From contig NZ_CP107854.1 in the NCBI RefSeq assembly GCF_036013525.1, forward strand, positions 124,001-188,000: a stretch of DNA of 64,000 bases. Reading direction: 5' to 3'. This DNA is from Nonomuraea sp. NBC_00507. Its GTDB lineage: Bacteria > Actinomycetota > Actinomycetes > Streptosporangiales > Streptosporangiaceae. Under the pieces are notes generated by a model, which saw only the letters and a program-made list of their open reading frames with translations, did not search any database and was not told the DNA's origin. Position numbers and translations under genes: made by a program. Below are positions 16,861 to 25,697 of this stretch, piece by piece. The first letter of the stretch is position 1, and every line of letters begins with the position of its first letter.

Positions 16861-18705
16861 CTACCGGCGGGAGGCCGCTTTGGCGGCGTCGTCGCGGGCC
16901 CACTGCTGTACCTGTGGCCAGGGCAGCCGCAGGGCGCCTTTGGTGAAGACGATGGCGTGCCACAGCTGGCTGCGTTCGGCGCTGTTGAGCTGCGCGCGCT
17001 CGTCGTGGGGAACGTCGTTGAGGGTGAAGGGCGCGGTGACGGTGCCGATGGCGGCGCGGATGAGCGCCTGGTACAGGCTGTAGGGGCTGCCGCCGCTGTA
17101 GCCGTGCCGGAAGGCCGGGCCGGTGTCAGGCTCGAACGGCAGCGGCTCGACGCGGGACTGGCCGTCCGGCTGGGGGGTGATGGCCAGCACCGCGCCGGTG
17201 CCCGGGTCGGCGGCGATGACGGTCTGCTCGCTCCAGCCGGCCGGCGGCGCGTACGGCCACTCGGCAACGAAGGCGGGCGGGTTGCCGGCGATGTCGGGGT
17301 GGAAGGCAGCCACGTACCGACCGGCCGCGTCCCGCCACATGCCGACCAGGCGCTCTGCGTCGGCGTGGCGGGCCAGGCGCTGGCCGCGACGGGTGGTCCG
17401 CAGCGCCGCGGCCGGGTCATCGACCGGGGTCATGCTCTGCTGCCACAGCTCCACGACCGGGCCCTCCCAAGCACCGGCGTAGGCCTCGACGTCGTCGAAC
17501 GCCACGTCAGGGCGCGTGCTCCGCAGCCGGTTACGCAACAGAAAGATGGCCTCCTCGTAGGCCTCCCCCTCCACGGCGGTCGCGAGCAGGTCGGGCTCGA
17601 TGGCGCGCAACCGGGCCAGGTCGTCGGCCGCCTGGTCCTCCTCCAGCTCGGCCGCGGCGGTGAGCAGGGACTGCTCGACGCTCCAAGGCAGTTCCGGCGG
17701 GGCGGGCTGGGCGGCCAGGTACCAGCCGGTGCCACGCAGCCGTAGCTCGGCATGCCGGCGACGAGCCTGCTCGAGAGCGTCGCGCAGGTCCGCGGCCAAG
17801 ACGGCGAAGGCGGCCGGGAACTCCTCGGCCATGCCGTGTTTGAGCGCCGCCTCCAACTGGTCGCGTTTGACCTGCCAGCCGTCGGCCGGCCCGGGCACGG
17901 TGAGGGTGCGCGCGGCCGGCTGCGCGGCCTCGGCTCGCCGGACTGCGGAGGCGGTGCAGGTGCCCGACAGCCACACGGGCACCGGCGTGCCGATGACCAG
18001 CGCCAGGTCCTCAGCAGTGACCAGCCCTCGGAAGAGCGTCTGGGGCTGCACCGCCGACCGGGCCCGGGCACCACCGTCGGAGGCGTCACCCGGGGCGCCG
18101 GTCCTCTCGCCGCCGAACAGATGCCAGCGCGGCCGGGCCGGGGCATCCGAGTCGTCGTCGGCGCCGTACTCGGCGGCCTGCAGGCCGAACAGCTGCATCT
18201 GGACGTCGTCGCTGTCGCCGTACTCGGCGCCGAGCTGCACCGCGATGACCGCGTCCGGCCAGAACACCGGCTCGATCAGGGCGGCCGCGGCCAGCGGCTG
18301 GGCGTCGAGGTTCGGCACCGGGGCGTCGGCCAGGGGCGTCAGGGAGATGACGTGGCCGTGTGGAGTGTCCCAGACCACGGCGTGCATGCCGTAGCGCTGA
18401 CCCCAGTGGGTGACGGGGGCGATGCCGTGGAAGAGCACCGGAGCGGGCTCGGCGGCGACGGCCTCCGGCCGCCATAACCACAGCGCCTCCTCGGCCGGGG
18501 CTCGGCCGGTGCGCCGGCACCAGGCATCGATCGTGGTGGCCGCCCACAGCGGGCGGCCGTCGGCGTCGTGCCCGTCTGGGGGTGGCAGCTTTCCTGCGGC
18601 ATACAGTGCGCGTGCGCGCGACTCGGCGATGCGGACCCGGCGAGCAAACTGCGCGAGCGTGTACGGCTCGGGCGCAGAGCGGAACTGCGACATGGATGAG
18701 CCCAT
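16861..18705 (-). CDS. Large hypothetical protein with N-terminal MerR/excisionase-like helix-turn-helix
   Basis: 614 residues from the ATG at 18705; 18693 is also possible, and neither has a clear ribosome binding site. Residues about 12-60 (YTLAQFARRVRIAESRARAL, then GRPLWAATTIDAWCRR) form a DNA-binding fold like excisionase or MerR N-termini. The long remainder is alpha/beta with the acidic insert EYGADDDSDAP and no motif I know. It converges with the HEPN-motif gene, leaving 50 bases between their stops. Confidence 0.8.
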   Translation of the reverse strand: MGSSMSQFRSAPEPYTLAQFARRVRIAESRARALYAAGKLPPPDGHDADGRPLWAATTIDAWCRRTGRAPAEEALWLWRPEAVAAEPAPVLFHGIAPVTHWGQRYGMHAVVWDTPHGHVISLTPLADAPVPNLDAQPLAAAALIEPVFWPDAVIAVQLGAEYGDSDDVQMQLFGLQAAEYGADDDSDAPARPRWHLFGGERTGAPGDASDGGARARSAVQPQTLFRGLVTAEDLALVIGTPVPVWLSGTCTASAVRRAEAAQPAARTLTVPGPADGWQVKRDQLEAALKHGMAEEFPAAFAVLAADLRDALEQARRRHAELRLRGTGWYLAAQPAPPELPWSVEQSLLTAAAELEEDQAADDLARLRAIEPDLLATAVEGEAYEEAIFLLRNRLRSTRPDVAFDDVEAYAGAWEGPVVELWQQSMTPVDDPAAALRTTRRGQRLARHADAERLVGMWRDAAGRYVAAFHPDIAGNPPAFVAEWPYAPPAGWSEQTVIAADPGTGAVLAITPQPDGQSRVEPLPFEPDTGPAFRHGYSGGSPYSLYQALIRAAIGTVTAPFTLNDVPHDERAQLNSAERSQLWHAIVFTKGALRLPWPQVQQWARDDAAKAASRR

Positions 18706-18786
18706 CTGGTCGGAAGACGATGACAAAAACGCTACCCACGGCGAGCGGTTCCGCTCGGGTCTGATAGCCATTCGGCATGGGGCGCC

Positions 18787-18957
18787 GTGTCGCTGGCCGG
18801 ACCGGCGTCGGCGGCCACGATCACCGCGCAACTCGACAGCGGCAGAATCCTCGTCCACGGCAGCTCGGCGGCCGAAGGGATCGACATCGAGCGCAACGCG
18901 ACGGGCACCGTGGTGACCATCAGCAATACGCTCGGCTCGGTCGCAGGGCCAGAGCCC
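18787..18957 (+). pseudogene. Fragment of a secreted protein gene
   Basis: A GTG frame reads VSLAGPASAATITAQLDSGR followed by HGSSAAEGIDIERNATGT. This looks like the end of a signal peptide (cleavage after ASA) and the start of a mature exported protein of hemolysin-repeat type. The frame loses protein character after about 18957, where a duplicated remnant begins. Probably a truncated leftover. Confidence 0.35.
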
Positions 18958-18964
18958 TGGTCAG

Positions 18965-19345
18965 AGCAAGTGAGAGTCGTGGCCAGAGTCAGAGCAACCG
19001 CCAGGAGATCCACTGCGAGCCCGCTCCCCGGCCCCGCCGCGCGGGGGCCGGCGTGCTGGCCCTGCTGGCGGCGATCCCGGCGCAGTCCGACGGGCCGCAC
19101 GCGTGACCGCGGCTGCATAGGCGCCTGCGGCCGACGCCCGGCCAGCCCGAACGGTACACCGGCCTGGCCGGCTCCGCAGGACACGCTGGCCGGCGATCTG
19201 CGAGGAGGCTTCGTCGAGCCCGAGCAGCCTGGGCCAGACCTGCCCCGCAGCCCATCGCCAGCTCCCGCAGGCCACCAGCCGCGCCATCCGGATGCGGGCG
19301 CAGGAACGCGCCGAGCTCGACGAGACCCCAGCCGACTGACGTTAG
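18965..19345 (-). pseudogene. Degenerate duplicate of the membrane-protein gene at 22971
   Basis: Two minus-strand frames together reproduce the 22971-23357 protein: first VGWGLVELGAFLRPHPDGAA, then after a shift near 19250 ASSQIAGQRVLRSRPGR and AGAYAAA. The original has LGWGVLELSAFLRRHPDGAA, SSKIAGRRVLRSRPGR and AGAYAAA. The copy lacks a good start and is shifted, so it should be inactive. Confidence 0.5.
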
Positions 19346-21507
19346 GGCGGTGTTTGAGCCTGAGCGGGCCACGAGCTGAGGGGCAATGTCCAGGCTTGGC
19401 GGAAGTCGTCGATGAGTTGCCAGGCTAGGTGTGGGTTCACGGCGAAAGCCGCACGAGCCTCTGCCAGGCGGTCGAAGGTGGCTGGGTGGTTGGTCGGTTG
19501 GGTAGCCCGGTCCATTTGGTCTTTGTCGAGGGCATCGTTGAACACCTGCAGCAGCGTCATGCAGAAATAGACGTAGCAGGCGAACTCCAGGCGCATCTCG
19601 CGGGCTTGCTGATCGGCATCGAGGCCGTCTGAGGACAGGGTGGTCAGGATGTCGGTTAACGGTGGCACCACTACCTCGACGGTGCTGGTTAGGTGATGGA
19701 GTTGGCGCAGCAGAGCGGGTTGGTCTTGAGTGGCCGGGTGGTGAAGGGTGGCCAGGGCTTTGCGGTGAAGCTCTTCTCCGACCAGGTCAAGGCACAGTTC
19801 GGAGAGTTTGATTTGTGGAGTGCCGAGGCGGACGAGGCGGCGTGCGATGCGGATTAGGTCGCGGGCCTGGCCGCCGGCCAGGACATGGCACAGGCCCACG
19901 TACGGTTCGTTCAGGCCGATGACCCGTTGATAGAGCAGGCGACGGGATTCGGCGTAGGTGAGGGGTGGCACGCGCAGGATCTCATCGAAGGAACTGTCGA
20001 AGACGTCCCGGAAGGGAAATCCGCGCCGTTCGAAGGCGGTCATGGCGTCGTCGGAGACCGACACCAGGAAGTAGACGCCCGGAATTCCGAAGATGCCTTT
20101 GACCTCGTTGAGGAACTTCTCCACCTGGGTGGCGGAGCCGATCTTGTCCAGTTCGTCGACGCCGATGTACACGCGGCTGCCGGACCGGGCGAGGTAGCGG
20201 GCCACGGCTCGAGTGAAGGCGCGAAACTCCGCGACGATGTCGGGATAACTGAGGGGCTGCTCGGCGCGAGAAAGACCGCCGGACGCCTGGGCTTCCAGCC
20301 CGACGCCGAGTTTGATCGCGCCCGACCAGCCTGTGGTGTGGGTCTGCAGGAACCGGATGCGGGCGAGATTGCGTCGGGCGCGTCGGCGCAAGCGCCGCTC
20401 GGTGGCGAAGCGCAGGTGGCGTCGGTAGCTTGCACGTCCATCGAAAAACAGGCCGAACAGGAGGAACAACCCGCCCACGAAGAGACCAAGGAGGGTGAGG
20501 GGAGCCGGGAGGAGATCTACCCGAGCTATCACGATCAACCCGGCGGCCAGGCCAAGGTATGTAACGATGGTCAGCACGGAGTGGAGCCGACTCCAGCGCC
20601 TCCGTTGTCTCCAGGTACGACGCGGGTTTCTGAATCGCTTAGCCGTGGCGCGGCATAACTCGGCGAACAAGTGGAGCACGAAGTCGCGGCCGCTGTAATC
20701 GACCGGCGCCGAGACCAGGCAGGTGACGTGGGAGGGCAGATGTCGAGGCGAGACGCAATACTGGCGGATGAGCGCTGACTTCCCGGTCCCGCGCACGCCG
20801 GCGATGCCGATGCTTCCGCCGTTCATGCCGCTGAGCAGTGCCTCGATGTCGTGCCATATAGAGGTGGGCACGTAGTAATCGGAGCCGTGCAAATCGCGCA
20901 GGCCGCGGCTGTCTTGGACCGCGTAGTCCTGGTCAAGGCGGTCGTCGCGGGCATCGTTGATCGCGTACCGCACGATCTGGGTCAGGCCCTTCCCAGAGTC
21001 GGAGATGGCGGCGATCAGGCGGGTGCGAGCGGCGTCGAGGTGCCGTGCGACAGGGTCGCCTTGGAGGGCGATGCGCGCGCCCAGCCGGGTTGTGCGCACT
21101 TTCTTGAGCCCGGCGGCGAGCAGAGCCGCGCCCACGCAGAAGAACCCAAGGTCTGCCAGAACAGGCCAGGGCTCCCACCACACGCTCACAAGTAGACGGA
21201 CCGCCAGCACGAAACCACCGACGCCGCCACATAATGTCCGCACAGTTGCCAGCATCCGACTGAGTGGGTCGTCGCCAGCGGCGCTGATGTATTCCTCAAT
21301 GGTCACTTCGTGCTGGGCGAGGGCATGTTCGTACTGCTGGTATTCCTGCGGGGTTTCGACGAGCAAATTGTCGATCAAGTTCGTCGCCGTCTCGTGGAGG
21401 CGGTCGGGATCGACACCCAGGTCCTGGACGGCTTCAGTGACCTCGGGGTTAGCCAGCTCGTCCTCCACCAGGGCGACGAGAGCGCGGCGAAGTGCCGGAT
21501 CGTCCAT
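19342..21507 (-). CDS. KAP-like membrane-associated P-loop NTPase
   Basis: 721 residues from the ATG at 21507 (AGAGG upstream). The P-loop GVRGTGKSALI lies near residue 235 and Walker B VYIGVDELDKI near 470. Between the two Walker motifs two hydrophobic helices (VLTIVTYLGLAAGLIVI and LLGLFVGGLFLLFGLFF) are inserted; another pair precedes the P-loop. Membrane segments between the ATPase motifs are the hallmark of KAP NTPases, often found in phage defence or plasmid-borne loci. Partner genes are not evident. I am confident of the ATPase but only moderately of the KAP assignment. Confidence 0.87.
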   Translation of the reverse strand: MDDPALRRALVALVEDELANPEVTEAVQDLGVDPDRLHETATNLIDNLLVETPQEYQQYEHALAQHEVTIEEYISAAGDDPLSRMLATVRTLCGGVGGFVLAVRLLVSVWWEPWPVLADLGFFCVGAALLAAGLKKVRTTRLGARIALQGDPVARHLDAARTRLIAAISDSGKGLTQIVRYAINDARDDRLDQDYAVQDSRGLRDLHGSDYYVPTSIWHDIEALLSGMNGGSIGIAGVRGTGKSALIRQYCVSPRHLPSHVTCLVSAPVDYSGRDFVLHLFAELCRATAKRFRNPRRTWRQRRRWSRLHSVLTIVTYLGLAAGLIVIARVDLLPAPLTLLGLFVGGLFLLFGLFFDGRASYRRHLRFATERRLRRRARRNLARIRFLQTHTTGWSGAIKLGVGLEAQASGGLSRAEQPLSYPDIVAEFRAFTRAVARYLARSGSRVYIGVDELDKIGSATQVEKFLNEVKGIFGIPGVYFLVSVSDDAMTAFERRGFPFRDVFDSSFDEILRVPPLTYAESRRLLYQRVIGLNEPYVGLCHVLAGGQARDLIRIARRLVRLGTPQIKLSELCLDLVGEELHRKALATLHHPATQDQPALLRQLHHLTSTVEVVVPPLTDILTTLSSDGLDADQQAREMRLEFACYVYFCMTLLQVFNDALDKDQMDRATQPTNHPATFDRLAEARAAFAVNPHLAWQLIDDFRQAWTLPLSSWPAQAQTPP

Positions 21508-21513
21508 GGACAC

Positions 21514-22226
21514 CTCTTGTCATGAACCCTATTTCGCTTTGCTGACAGAAAGAGGAACATTCCGCCTGATCGTACATATCGCCGTGCGCCCCCTCGCGCA
21601 AATACTGCAACTTCCGATAGAAACCGACCTGGTCGGGACTTTGACATTGATGGAGAAGACCGATTTCCGGTCAGGCTCATAAACGCCAAACGGGCGATCG
21701 AGAAGTTCCGGTGTCGGGCGATCATGGCAGCACCAAAACCCACGGCGATGCGGTACTGCCCCCGCTCGTAGCCCTTGTCTATGCCGCGCTGGCTACGCCC
21801 CCCGGTGACAAGGAAACTTGTGAAAACGCGCCCCCGGTTCCCGAAAGCTACCGCCGAGGTGGAGGCCGTCTACGAGGCCCGCGACGCGCTGGGCGCGTGG
21901 GAGGGGGCCCGAGGAGGCCAAGCAGGTCACCGGCGGAAGGGACGCCTACCTCTGGTTTCGTTCAAGCCGGTGATCGATATCGGCGGAGCGCGGGATCCAC
22001 AATCACTTTGTTGTGCGCCTGATCAGCTACTGGTATGTAGGTGACGTGCGGCTGACTGCTGGAGGAGCGTCAGCCTCGCATGGGGGGCATGGGCGCCTGG
22101 AACCTCCGCTCACGCACTTGGGTGACACCCATGTCCCCCGCCGCTAGAGCCCTCGTGTCGGTGCCCTCACCAGCGGCGATTTGCTGTTAGCAACCGGACG
22201 AATACGGATATGAAAAGCGGTGGGGC
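21514..22226. other. Intergenic region with one broken ORF
   Basis: About 700 bases between the NTPase gene and the hairpin pair at 22227. Apart from the broken small gene at 21820-21973 I see no coding frame, repeat or RNA that I can support. Confidence 0.4.
21820..21973 (+). pseudogene. Small gene with frameshift
   Basis: A GTG preceded by AAGGA six bases upstream starts MKTRPRFPKATAEVEAVYEA. Near 21910 the sense switches to another frame (EEAKQVTGGRDAYLWFRSSR) ending at 21973. The good start and the helical content on both sides suggest a real gene of about 50 residues broken by one indel. Confidence 0.4.
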
Positions 22227-22305
22227 GGGTTCGGATTCAGGGGGGAGCCGAACCCGTGACAAGCGCGGGCGTTCGGCTACTGAGCTGACAACGGACGCCC
22301 GCGCT
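22227..22305. ncRNA. Two consecutive hairpins, possible structured RNA or tRNA relic
   Basis: GGGTTCGG (22227-22234) pairs with CCGAACCC (22248-22255). AGCGCGGGCGT (22262-22272) pairs exactly with ACGCCCGCGCT (22295-22305). On the minus strand the loop contains GTTCGGCTC and AGCTCAG, words typical of tRNA T- and D-arms, but no complete cloverleaf forms. It may be a tRNA relic used as an integration site, or an unrelated structured RNA. Confidence 0.35.
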
Positions 22306-22395
22306 CCCGTGCCCGAGACCACCCAGCGGTGAGGGCCCCCGGCCATCACATGATCGTCGCGAATCTGGGCAGTGAGGGCGCGTGAGGTGATTTCG

Positions 22396-22755
22396 ATGCA
22401 GGAGCGCGGGCAGCGTCAGGACGCGCTCGGAATGTGGCACTCGGACGTGTGCCCGGTGGTCGGCCTGCAGGGCGAATTGCAGGAAGCCACCGTTGCCGAC
22501 TTCTTCGACCAGATGGGACGCATTTTGGCCGAGCGGCCCGACCTGGTCGTCGTGGACATCTCGCGGCTGGCCTTCTGCGACTTCGACAGCGTGGCCGCGC
22601 TGGTCGGCGCTCATCGGCGAGCGCGACAAATCGGAGCCGAGTTGGTGCTGGCGGGAGTGCAGGGCAGATGCGCCCAGATCTTGCACCGCACCGGCCTGGA
22701 CCACATCTTCCGTCCGCTTCCCGTCCAGACCGGCGCCGCCGCGACGGCGGCCTGA
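22396..22755 (+). CDS. STAS-domain protein (anti-sigma factor antagonist type)
   Basis: 119 residues from the ATG at 22396 with GAGGT eight bases upstream. The order is that of a STAS fold: strand VCPVVGLQGEL, helix, strand LVVVDISRL, then the loop FCDFDSVAAL with the serine at the usual phosphorylation position, and strand ELVLAGV. Such proteins release sigma factors by binding kinase anti-sigma partners. No anti-sigma or sigma gene is adjacent, so the partner must be elsewhere. Confidence 0.82.
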   Translation: MQERGQRQDALGMWHSDVCPVVGLQGELQEATVADFFDQMGRILAERPDLVVVDISRLAFCDFDSVAALVGAHRRARQIGAELVLAGVQGRCAQILHRTGLDHIFRPLPVQTGAAATAA

Positions 22756-22970
22756 CCGGCGGGAGCCAGGGTCGGTCTCCCCCCCTCGGCTCCGGCTCCC
22801 GCAACCCGGTCATCGAGTAAACCCGCACCAGGCAAAGGATCCTCGCGGGCCAGGCAAAGATGCGCCCTGCCCGGGCGGGTGACTACCCCGGATCAGCGCG
22901 GGGTCGAATCTAGAATCACGTCAGTGAACCCATCGATAACGCCTGGTAGGCGGCGCATGGAGCCGTCGCT

Positions 22971-23357
22971 GTGATCACGGTCATCGCCTTCGCCATGGCG
23001 GCGCTCTGCGCCCTGGAAGCCGTGCTGTGCCTGGGGCTGCTCGGCTGGGGCGTCCTTGAGCTGAGCGCCTTCCTACGCCGGCACCCGGACGGGGCAGCTG
23101 GTGGCCTGCGCGAGCTCGCGACAGGTGCGGGGCGGGTCTGGCCCGTGGCCAAAGTCTCTTCGAAGATCGCGGGCCGACGCGTCCTGCGGAGTCGGCCAGG
23201 CCGGTGGGTTCTTCGGGCCGGCCGGAGGTCGGCCGCAGGCGCCTATGCAGCTGCCGGGCGTGTCCGCCGGGATGGTCCAGGCTCACCTTGTCGCAGAGCC
23301 GGCGGGCTGGCCGCAAGCCGACCCCGCGCGGCGCGGCGGGAGCGGGCTCGACGGTGA
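22971..23357 (+). CDS. Small membrane protein
   Basis: 128 residues from a GTG with GGAG eight bases upstream. Residues 2-30 (VIAFAMAALCALEAVLCLGLLGWG) are a transmembrane segment, followed by a basic tail with ELSAFLRRHPDGAAGGL and VLRSRPGRWVLRAG. A decayed copy lies on the other strand at 18965-19345. Function unknown. Confidence 0.6.
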   Translation: MITVIAFAMAALCALEAVLCLGLLGWGVLELSAFLRRHPDGAAGGLRELATGAGRVWPVAKVSSKIAGRRVLRSRPGRWVLRAGRRSAAGAYAAAGRVRRDGPGSPCRRAGGLAASRPRAARRERARR

Positions 23358-23711
23358 GGTACTCGCCAACGCTTTGAGCAGTGGTGTGCTCTCAGCCCAG
23401 GGTTTCCGTGGGGCGAAGACTGAAGAGTTCTGGGTGCCATAGCGGCGGTGCTCACCGTACGTGTACTAAAGCTTGACTGGCTCGGGCGAAAGGGAGCACT
23501 GCGGCGACCGCGCAAGCCTCACCGGTGAGGAACTCGGCGGCCGTGGTTGAGCGCCGGCTGGGCTCGGAAACGCCCACGGACACGGCGCCGGCGTGCCTCG
23601 CGCAGCGCTCCTCCACAGTGGAAGACTCTCATCATCGTGCCGTCACCCAGACTCCAACCGGATGAGAGCATCGGCCCCTGAGCAGCAATACGTGCTCGAG
23701 ACGAAGGGCTC
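23358..23711. other. Gap before the tRNA array
   Basis: No coding frame I can support. It carries one arm (23611-23626) of a 16-base inverted repeat whose other arm is at 28771-28786, bounding most of the tRNA array. No clear terminator for array transcripts is visible here. Confidence 0.45.
23611..23626. repeat. Inverted repeat arm bounding the tRNA array (left)
   Basis: CTCCACAGTGGAAGAC; its exact reverse complement is at 28771-28786. The core TCCACAGTGGA is itself nearly palindromic. Confidence 0.55.
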
Positions 23712-23788
23712 TGGTCGGCTCGGCAGGACTCGAACCTGCATCAGACGGCTTAGGAGGCCGCCGCTCTGTCCAATTGAGCTACGAACCG
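23712..23788 (-). tRNA. tRNA-Arg (CCT)
   Basis: The anticodon loop reads CCT (codon AGG). Acceptor, T- and D-arms pair. The 3' CCA is encoded. It is the last gene in the direction of array transcription. Confidence 0.9.
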
Positions 23789-23790
23789 GG

Positions 23791-23859
23791 AGACGCGGGC
23801 GGGAGTCGAACCCGCTCAGGCGGCTTTGCAGGCCGCCCTCCGCACCAGCGAACCGCGCC
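23791..23859 (-). tRNA. tRNA-Cys (GCA)
   Basis: Anticodon GCA (codon TGC). The T-stem is perfect and the acceptor has one G-U pair. CCA is not encoded. Confidence 0.9.
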
Positions 23860-23898
23860 CCGTGCCACTCGACCAGGTGGCCGCAACGGGGCTTATCG

Positions 23899-23980
23899 TG
23901 CGCGAGGACGGAGTCGAACCGCCACAGCTCAAGGCGCCCGGTTTACAGCCGGAAGGGCTCGCCGCGTGCCCAGCTCGCGC
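23899..23980 (-). tRNA. tRNA-Tyr (GTA)
   Basis: Anticodon GTA (codon TAC). The seven acceptor pairs are perfect, and the long variable arm is as expected for bacterial tRNA-Tyr. Confidence 0.9.
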
Positions 23981-23985
23981 AAGAG

Positions 23986-24058
23986 GGTGATCGGCCAGAT
24001 TCGAACTGGCGCCGTCCAGAGTCACAGTCTGGTGTGCTCCCTTTACACCACGATCACC
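23986..24058 (-). tRNA. tRNA-His (GTG)
   Basis: Anticodon GTG (codon CAC). Acceptor and T-stems are perfect, and a G is available at position -1. Confidence 0.92.
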
Positions 24059-24065
24059 ACGAACG

Positions 24066-24139
24066 TCGGCCTGACAGGACTCGAACCTGCGCCGCCCGGT
24101 TTGTAAGACCGGCGCTCTGACCATCTGAGCTACAGGCCG
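24066..24139 (-). tRNA. tRNA-Val (TAC)
   Basis: Anticodon TAC (codon GTA). Acceptor and anticodon stems are perfect. It is the only valine tRNA in the array. Confidence 0.92.
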
Positions 24140-24163
24140 AAAGACGAAGCGGATAAGGGTGGC

Positions 24164-24232
24164 TGGCACGGGGAGATTCGAACTCCCATGACCTTCTTAA
24201 CAGGAAGGCGTCCTGCCGTTGGACGACGTGCC
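24164..24232 (-). tRNA. tRNA-Asn (GTT)
   Basis: Anticodon GTT (codon AAC). Anticodon and T-stems are perfect; the acceptor has one mismatch at its inner end. Confidence 0.9.
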
Positions 24233-24265
24233 ACTAAAGAATCGAAAGAACCCAAACCGGCGTTG

Positions 24266-24340
24266 TCGCGGAGGCGGGAGTCGAACCCGCGTCACAGGGC
24301 TTATGAGGCCCGGCTGGAACCACCTCCAGTCCACTCCGCA
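24266..24340 (-). tRNA. tRNA with CAT anticodon (Met, fMet or Ile2)
   Basis: The anticodon loop reads CAT. The first acceptor pair is U-G rather than a normal pair, which is unusual and partly initiator-like. Sequence alone does not separate elongator Met, initiator or lysidine-modified Ile2. A second CAT tRNA lies at 27949. Confidence 0.85.
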
Positions 24341-24341
24341 A

Positions 24342-24416
24342 TGGCAGCCCCTACGGGACTCGAACCCGTTCCCCAGAATTGAAAGTCCTGGAACCTAACC
24401 CATGGTCCAAGGGGCC
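24342..24416 (-). tRNA. tRNA-Glu (TTC)
   Basis: Anticodon TTC (codon GAA). Discriminator G and encoded CCA; stems pair. Confidence 0.9.
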
Positions 24417-24431
24417 AATGTTGTCGCTACG

Positions 24432-24502
24432 TAGCCCGTACCGGGATCGAACCGGTGCCACCTGGCTGAGAACCAGGCATCCTCCCATTAGACGAACGGG
24501 CC
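24432..24502 (-). tRNA. tRNA-Glu (CTC)
   Basis: Anticodon CTC (codon GAG). Anticodon and T-stems are perfect. CCA is not encoded. Confidence 0.9.
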
Positions 24503-24549
24503 ATGGTGCCGGGGCGCACGTCTGCCAACCGACAATCGCGCACCGGTCG

Positions 24550-24620
24550 TACCCCCAGCGGGACTCGAACCCGCACCTCGACGATTAAAAGTCGCCTGCT
24601 CTGCCTTGAGCTACAGGGGC
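24550..24620 (-). tRNA. tRNA-Lys (TTT)
   Basis: Anticodon TTT (codon AAA). The acceptor uses several G-U pairs; the T-stem is perfect. Confidence 0.85.
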
Positions 24621-24621
24621 G

Positions 24622-24713
24622 CGGAGGAAGAGGGGATCGAACCCACAAGGCGGCTCACGCCGCTCGCCCGCTTTCGAGGCGGGTGCCGTCGCCATCCGTC
24701 GGCGTGTTCCTCC
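24622..24713 (-). tRNA. tRNA-Ser (CGA)
   Basis: Anticodon CGA (codon TCG), with the long variable arm expected for serine. The acceptor is perfect. Confidence 0.9.
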
Positions 24714-24717
24714 AGGG

Positions 24718-24804
24718 CGGAAGGCGAGGGACTCGAACCCCCAGCACGGGCGAGCCGTGCTACGCCGCTTCCAACGGCGCTCCTCGTCCAGCCGGACGCC
24801 TTCC
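24718..24804 (-). tRNA. tRNA-Ser (GGA)
   Basis: Anticodon GGA (codon TCC). The anticodon stem is perfect, and there is a long self-paired variable arm. Confidence 0.9.
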
Positions 24805-24809
24805 TTAAG

Positions 24810-24883
24810 TCCTCGGGGCTGGGATCGAACCAGCGCTCTCCGCCTTATCAGAGCGGTGCCTTCACCTGCTTGGCCACCCGAGG
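24810..24883 (-). tRNA. tRNA-Ile (GAT)
   Basis: Anticodon GAT (codon ATC). Acceptor and T-stems are perfect; short variable loop. Confidence 0.9.
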
Positions 24884-24886
24884 GAG

Positions 24887-24972
24887 CGGAGAGTGCGCGG
24901 ATCGAACGCGCGCGGGTGTAACCCCGGCCACGCCTTAGCAGGGCGGCACCTTACCGACTCGGTCAACTCTCC
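24887..24972 (-). tRNA. tRNA-Ser (GCT)
   Basis: Anticodon GCT (codon AGC), long variable arm, perfect acceptor. Confidence 0.9.
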
Positions 24973-24982
24973 TGGCGGTACG

Positions 24983-25056
24983 TGCCGACCCCGGGATTCG
25001 AACCCGGACTGCCCTCGTCCTGAGCGAGGTGCCTCCTGCCGTTGGGCCAGGTCGGC
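24983..25056 (-). tRNA. tRNA with CAG anticodon (Leu) on a short-variable body
   Basis: The loop CTCAGGA gives anticodon CAG with G37, as in leucine tRNAs, and A73. The variable loop is only five bases, not the long arm normal for bacterial tRNA-Leu. Stems are perfect. True aminoacylation identity is uncertain. Confidence 0.8.
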
Positions 25057-25057
25057 T

Positions 25058-25132
25058 TGGAGTGGGTGACGGGGCTCGAACCCGCCCTCACGGCATGGCA
25101 AGCCGTAGTGCCTCCATCAACACTTCACCCAC
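25058..25132 (-). tRNA. tRNA-Gly (GCC)
   Basis: Anticodon GCC (codon GGC). Acceptor and anticodon stems are perfect; U73 and encoded CCA. Confidence 0.92.
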
Positions 25133-25225
25133 AAAGAACCCGCAGGCCGGATCGTCGGGCGTGAAGGACGGGGCCGCGGCGACCATTCGCCGGACCGTAC
25201 GGTCAGGGCGTACGGCCCGCGGGAG

Positions 25226-25299
25226 AGCCCCTGCCGGGAGTCGAACCCGGCGCCTCCGCCGTACCAGGGCGGCGTCTCCACCTCGGAGACCTCAAGGGC
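25226..25299 (-). tRNA. tRNA-Thr (GGT)
   Basis: Anticodon GGT (codon ACC). Anticodon and T-stems are perfect; one acceptor mismatch. Confidence 0.88.
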
Positions 25300-25387
25300 G
25301 TGAACAGGGGTCGGCGCACGCCAGGCGTGCGCGCGGGTAATCACGATGCCGCCGTGAACACGGCGGAACCTCCACTTCTTCGGCGAG

Positions 25388-25459
25388 CTCCGGGGCCAGG
25401 ACTCGAACCTGGATAGGCGGGATCCAAAGTCCCGTTGCCGGGCCGACGGCGTCCCCGGA
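25388..25459 (-). tRNA. tRNA-Gln (TTG)
   Basis: Anticodon TTG (codon CAA), with discriminator G. The acceptor is perfect. Position 37 is G. Confidence 0.87.
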
Positions 25460-25464
25460 CCGAG

Positions 25465-25538
25465 AGCCTCCGCCGGGAATCGAACCCGGGGCCTTCCGCT
25501 TACGAGGCGGGCGCTCTGACCTGCTGAGCTTCGGAGGC
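25465..25538 (-). tRNA. tRNA-Thr (CGT)
   Basis: Anticodon CGT (codon ACG). Acceptor and T-stems are perfect. Confidence 0.9.
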
Positions 25539-25697
25539 GGGTTGCCGTGCTGCCAGGGGTCCATCACCGAACTGCCGCGTCCCCGTGGAGGGGTACAGCG
25601 GGTTCACCTCTGGCAGGCTGGCCTGGGCTGCCGCTCGGCCAGCGGCCCCCGGCCGCGGCCCGGGTTTGGCGGGTGCCCCCGCCGGCCCCATTGCACG
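25539..25697. other. Largest tRNA-free spacer inside the left half of the array
   Basis: 159 bases of GC-rich sequence. No tRNA signature and no convincing ORF. Confidence 0.5.
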
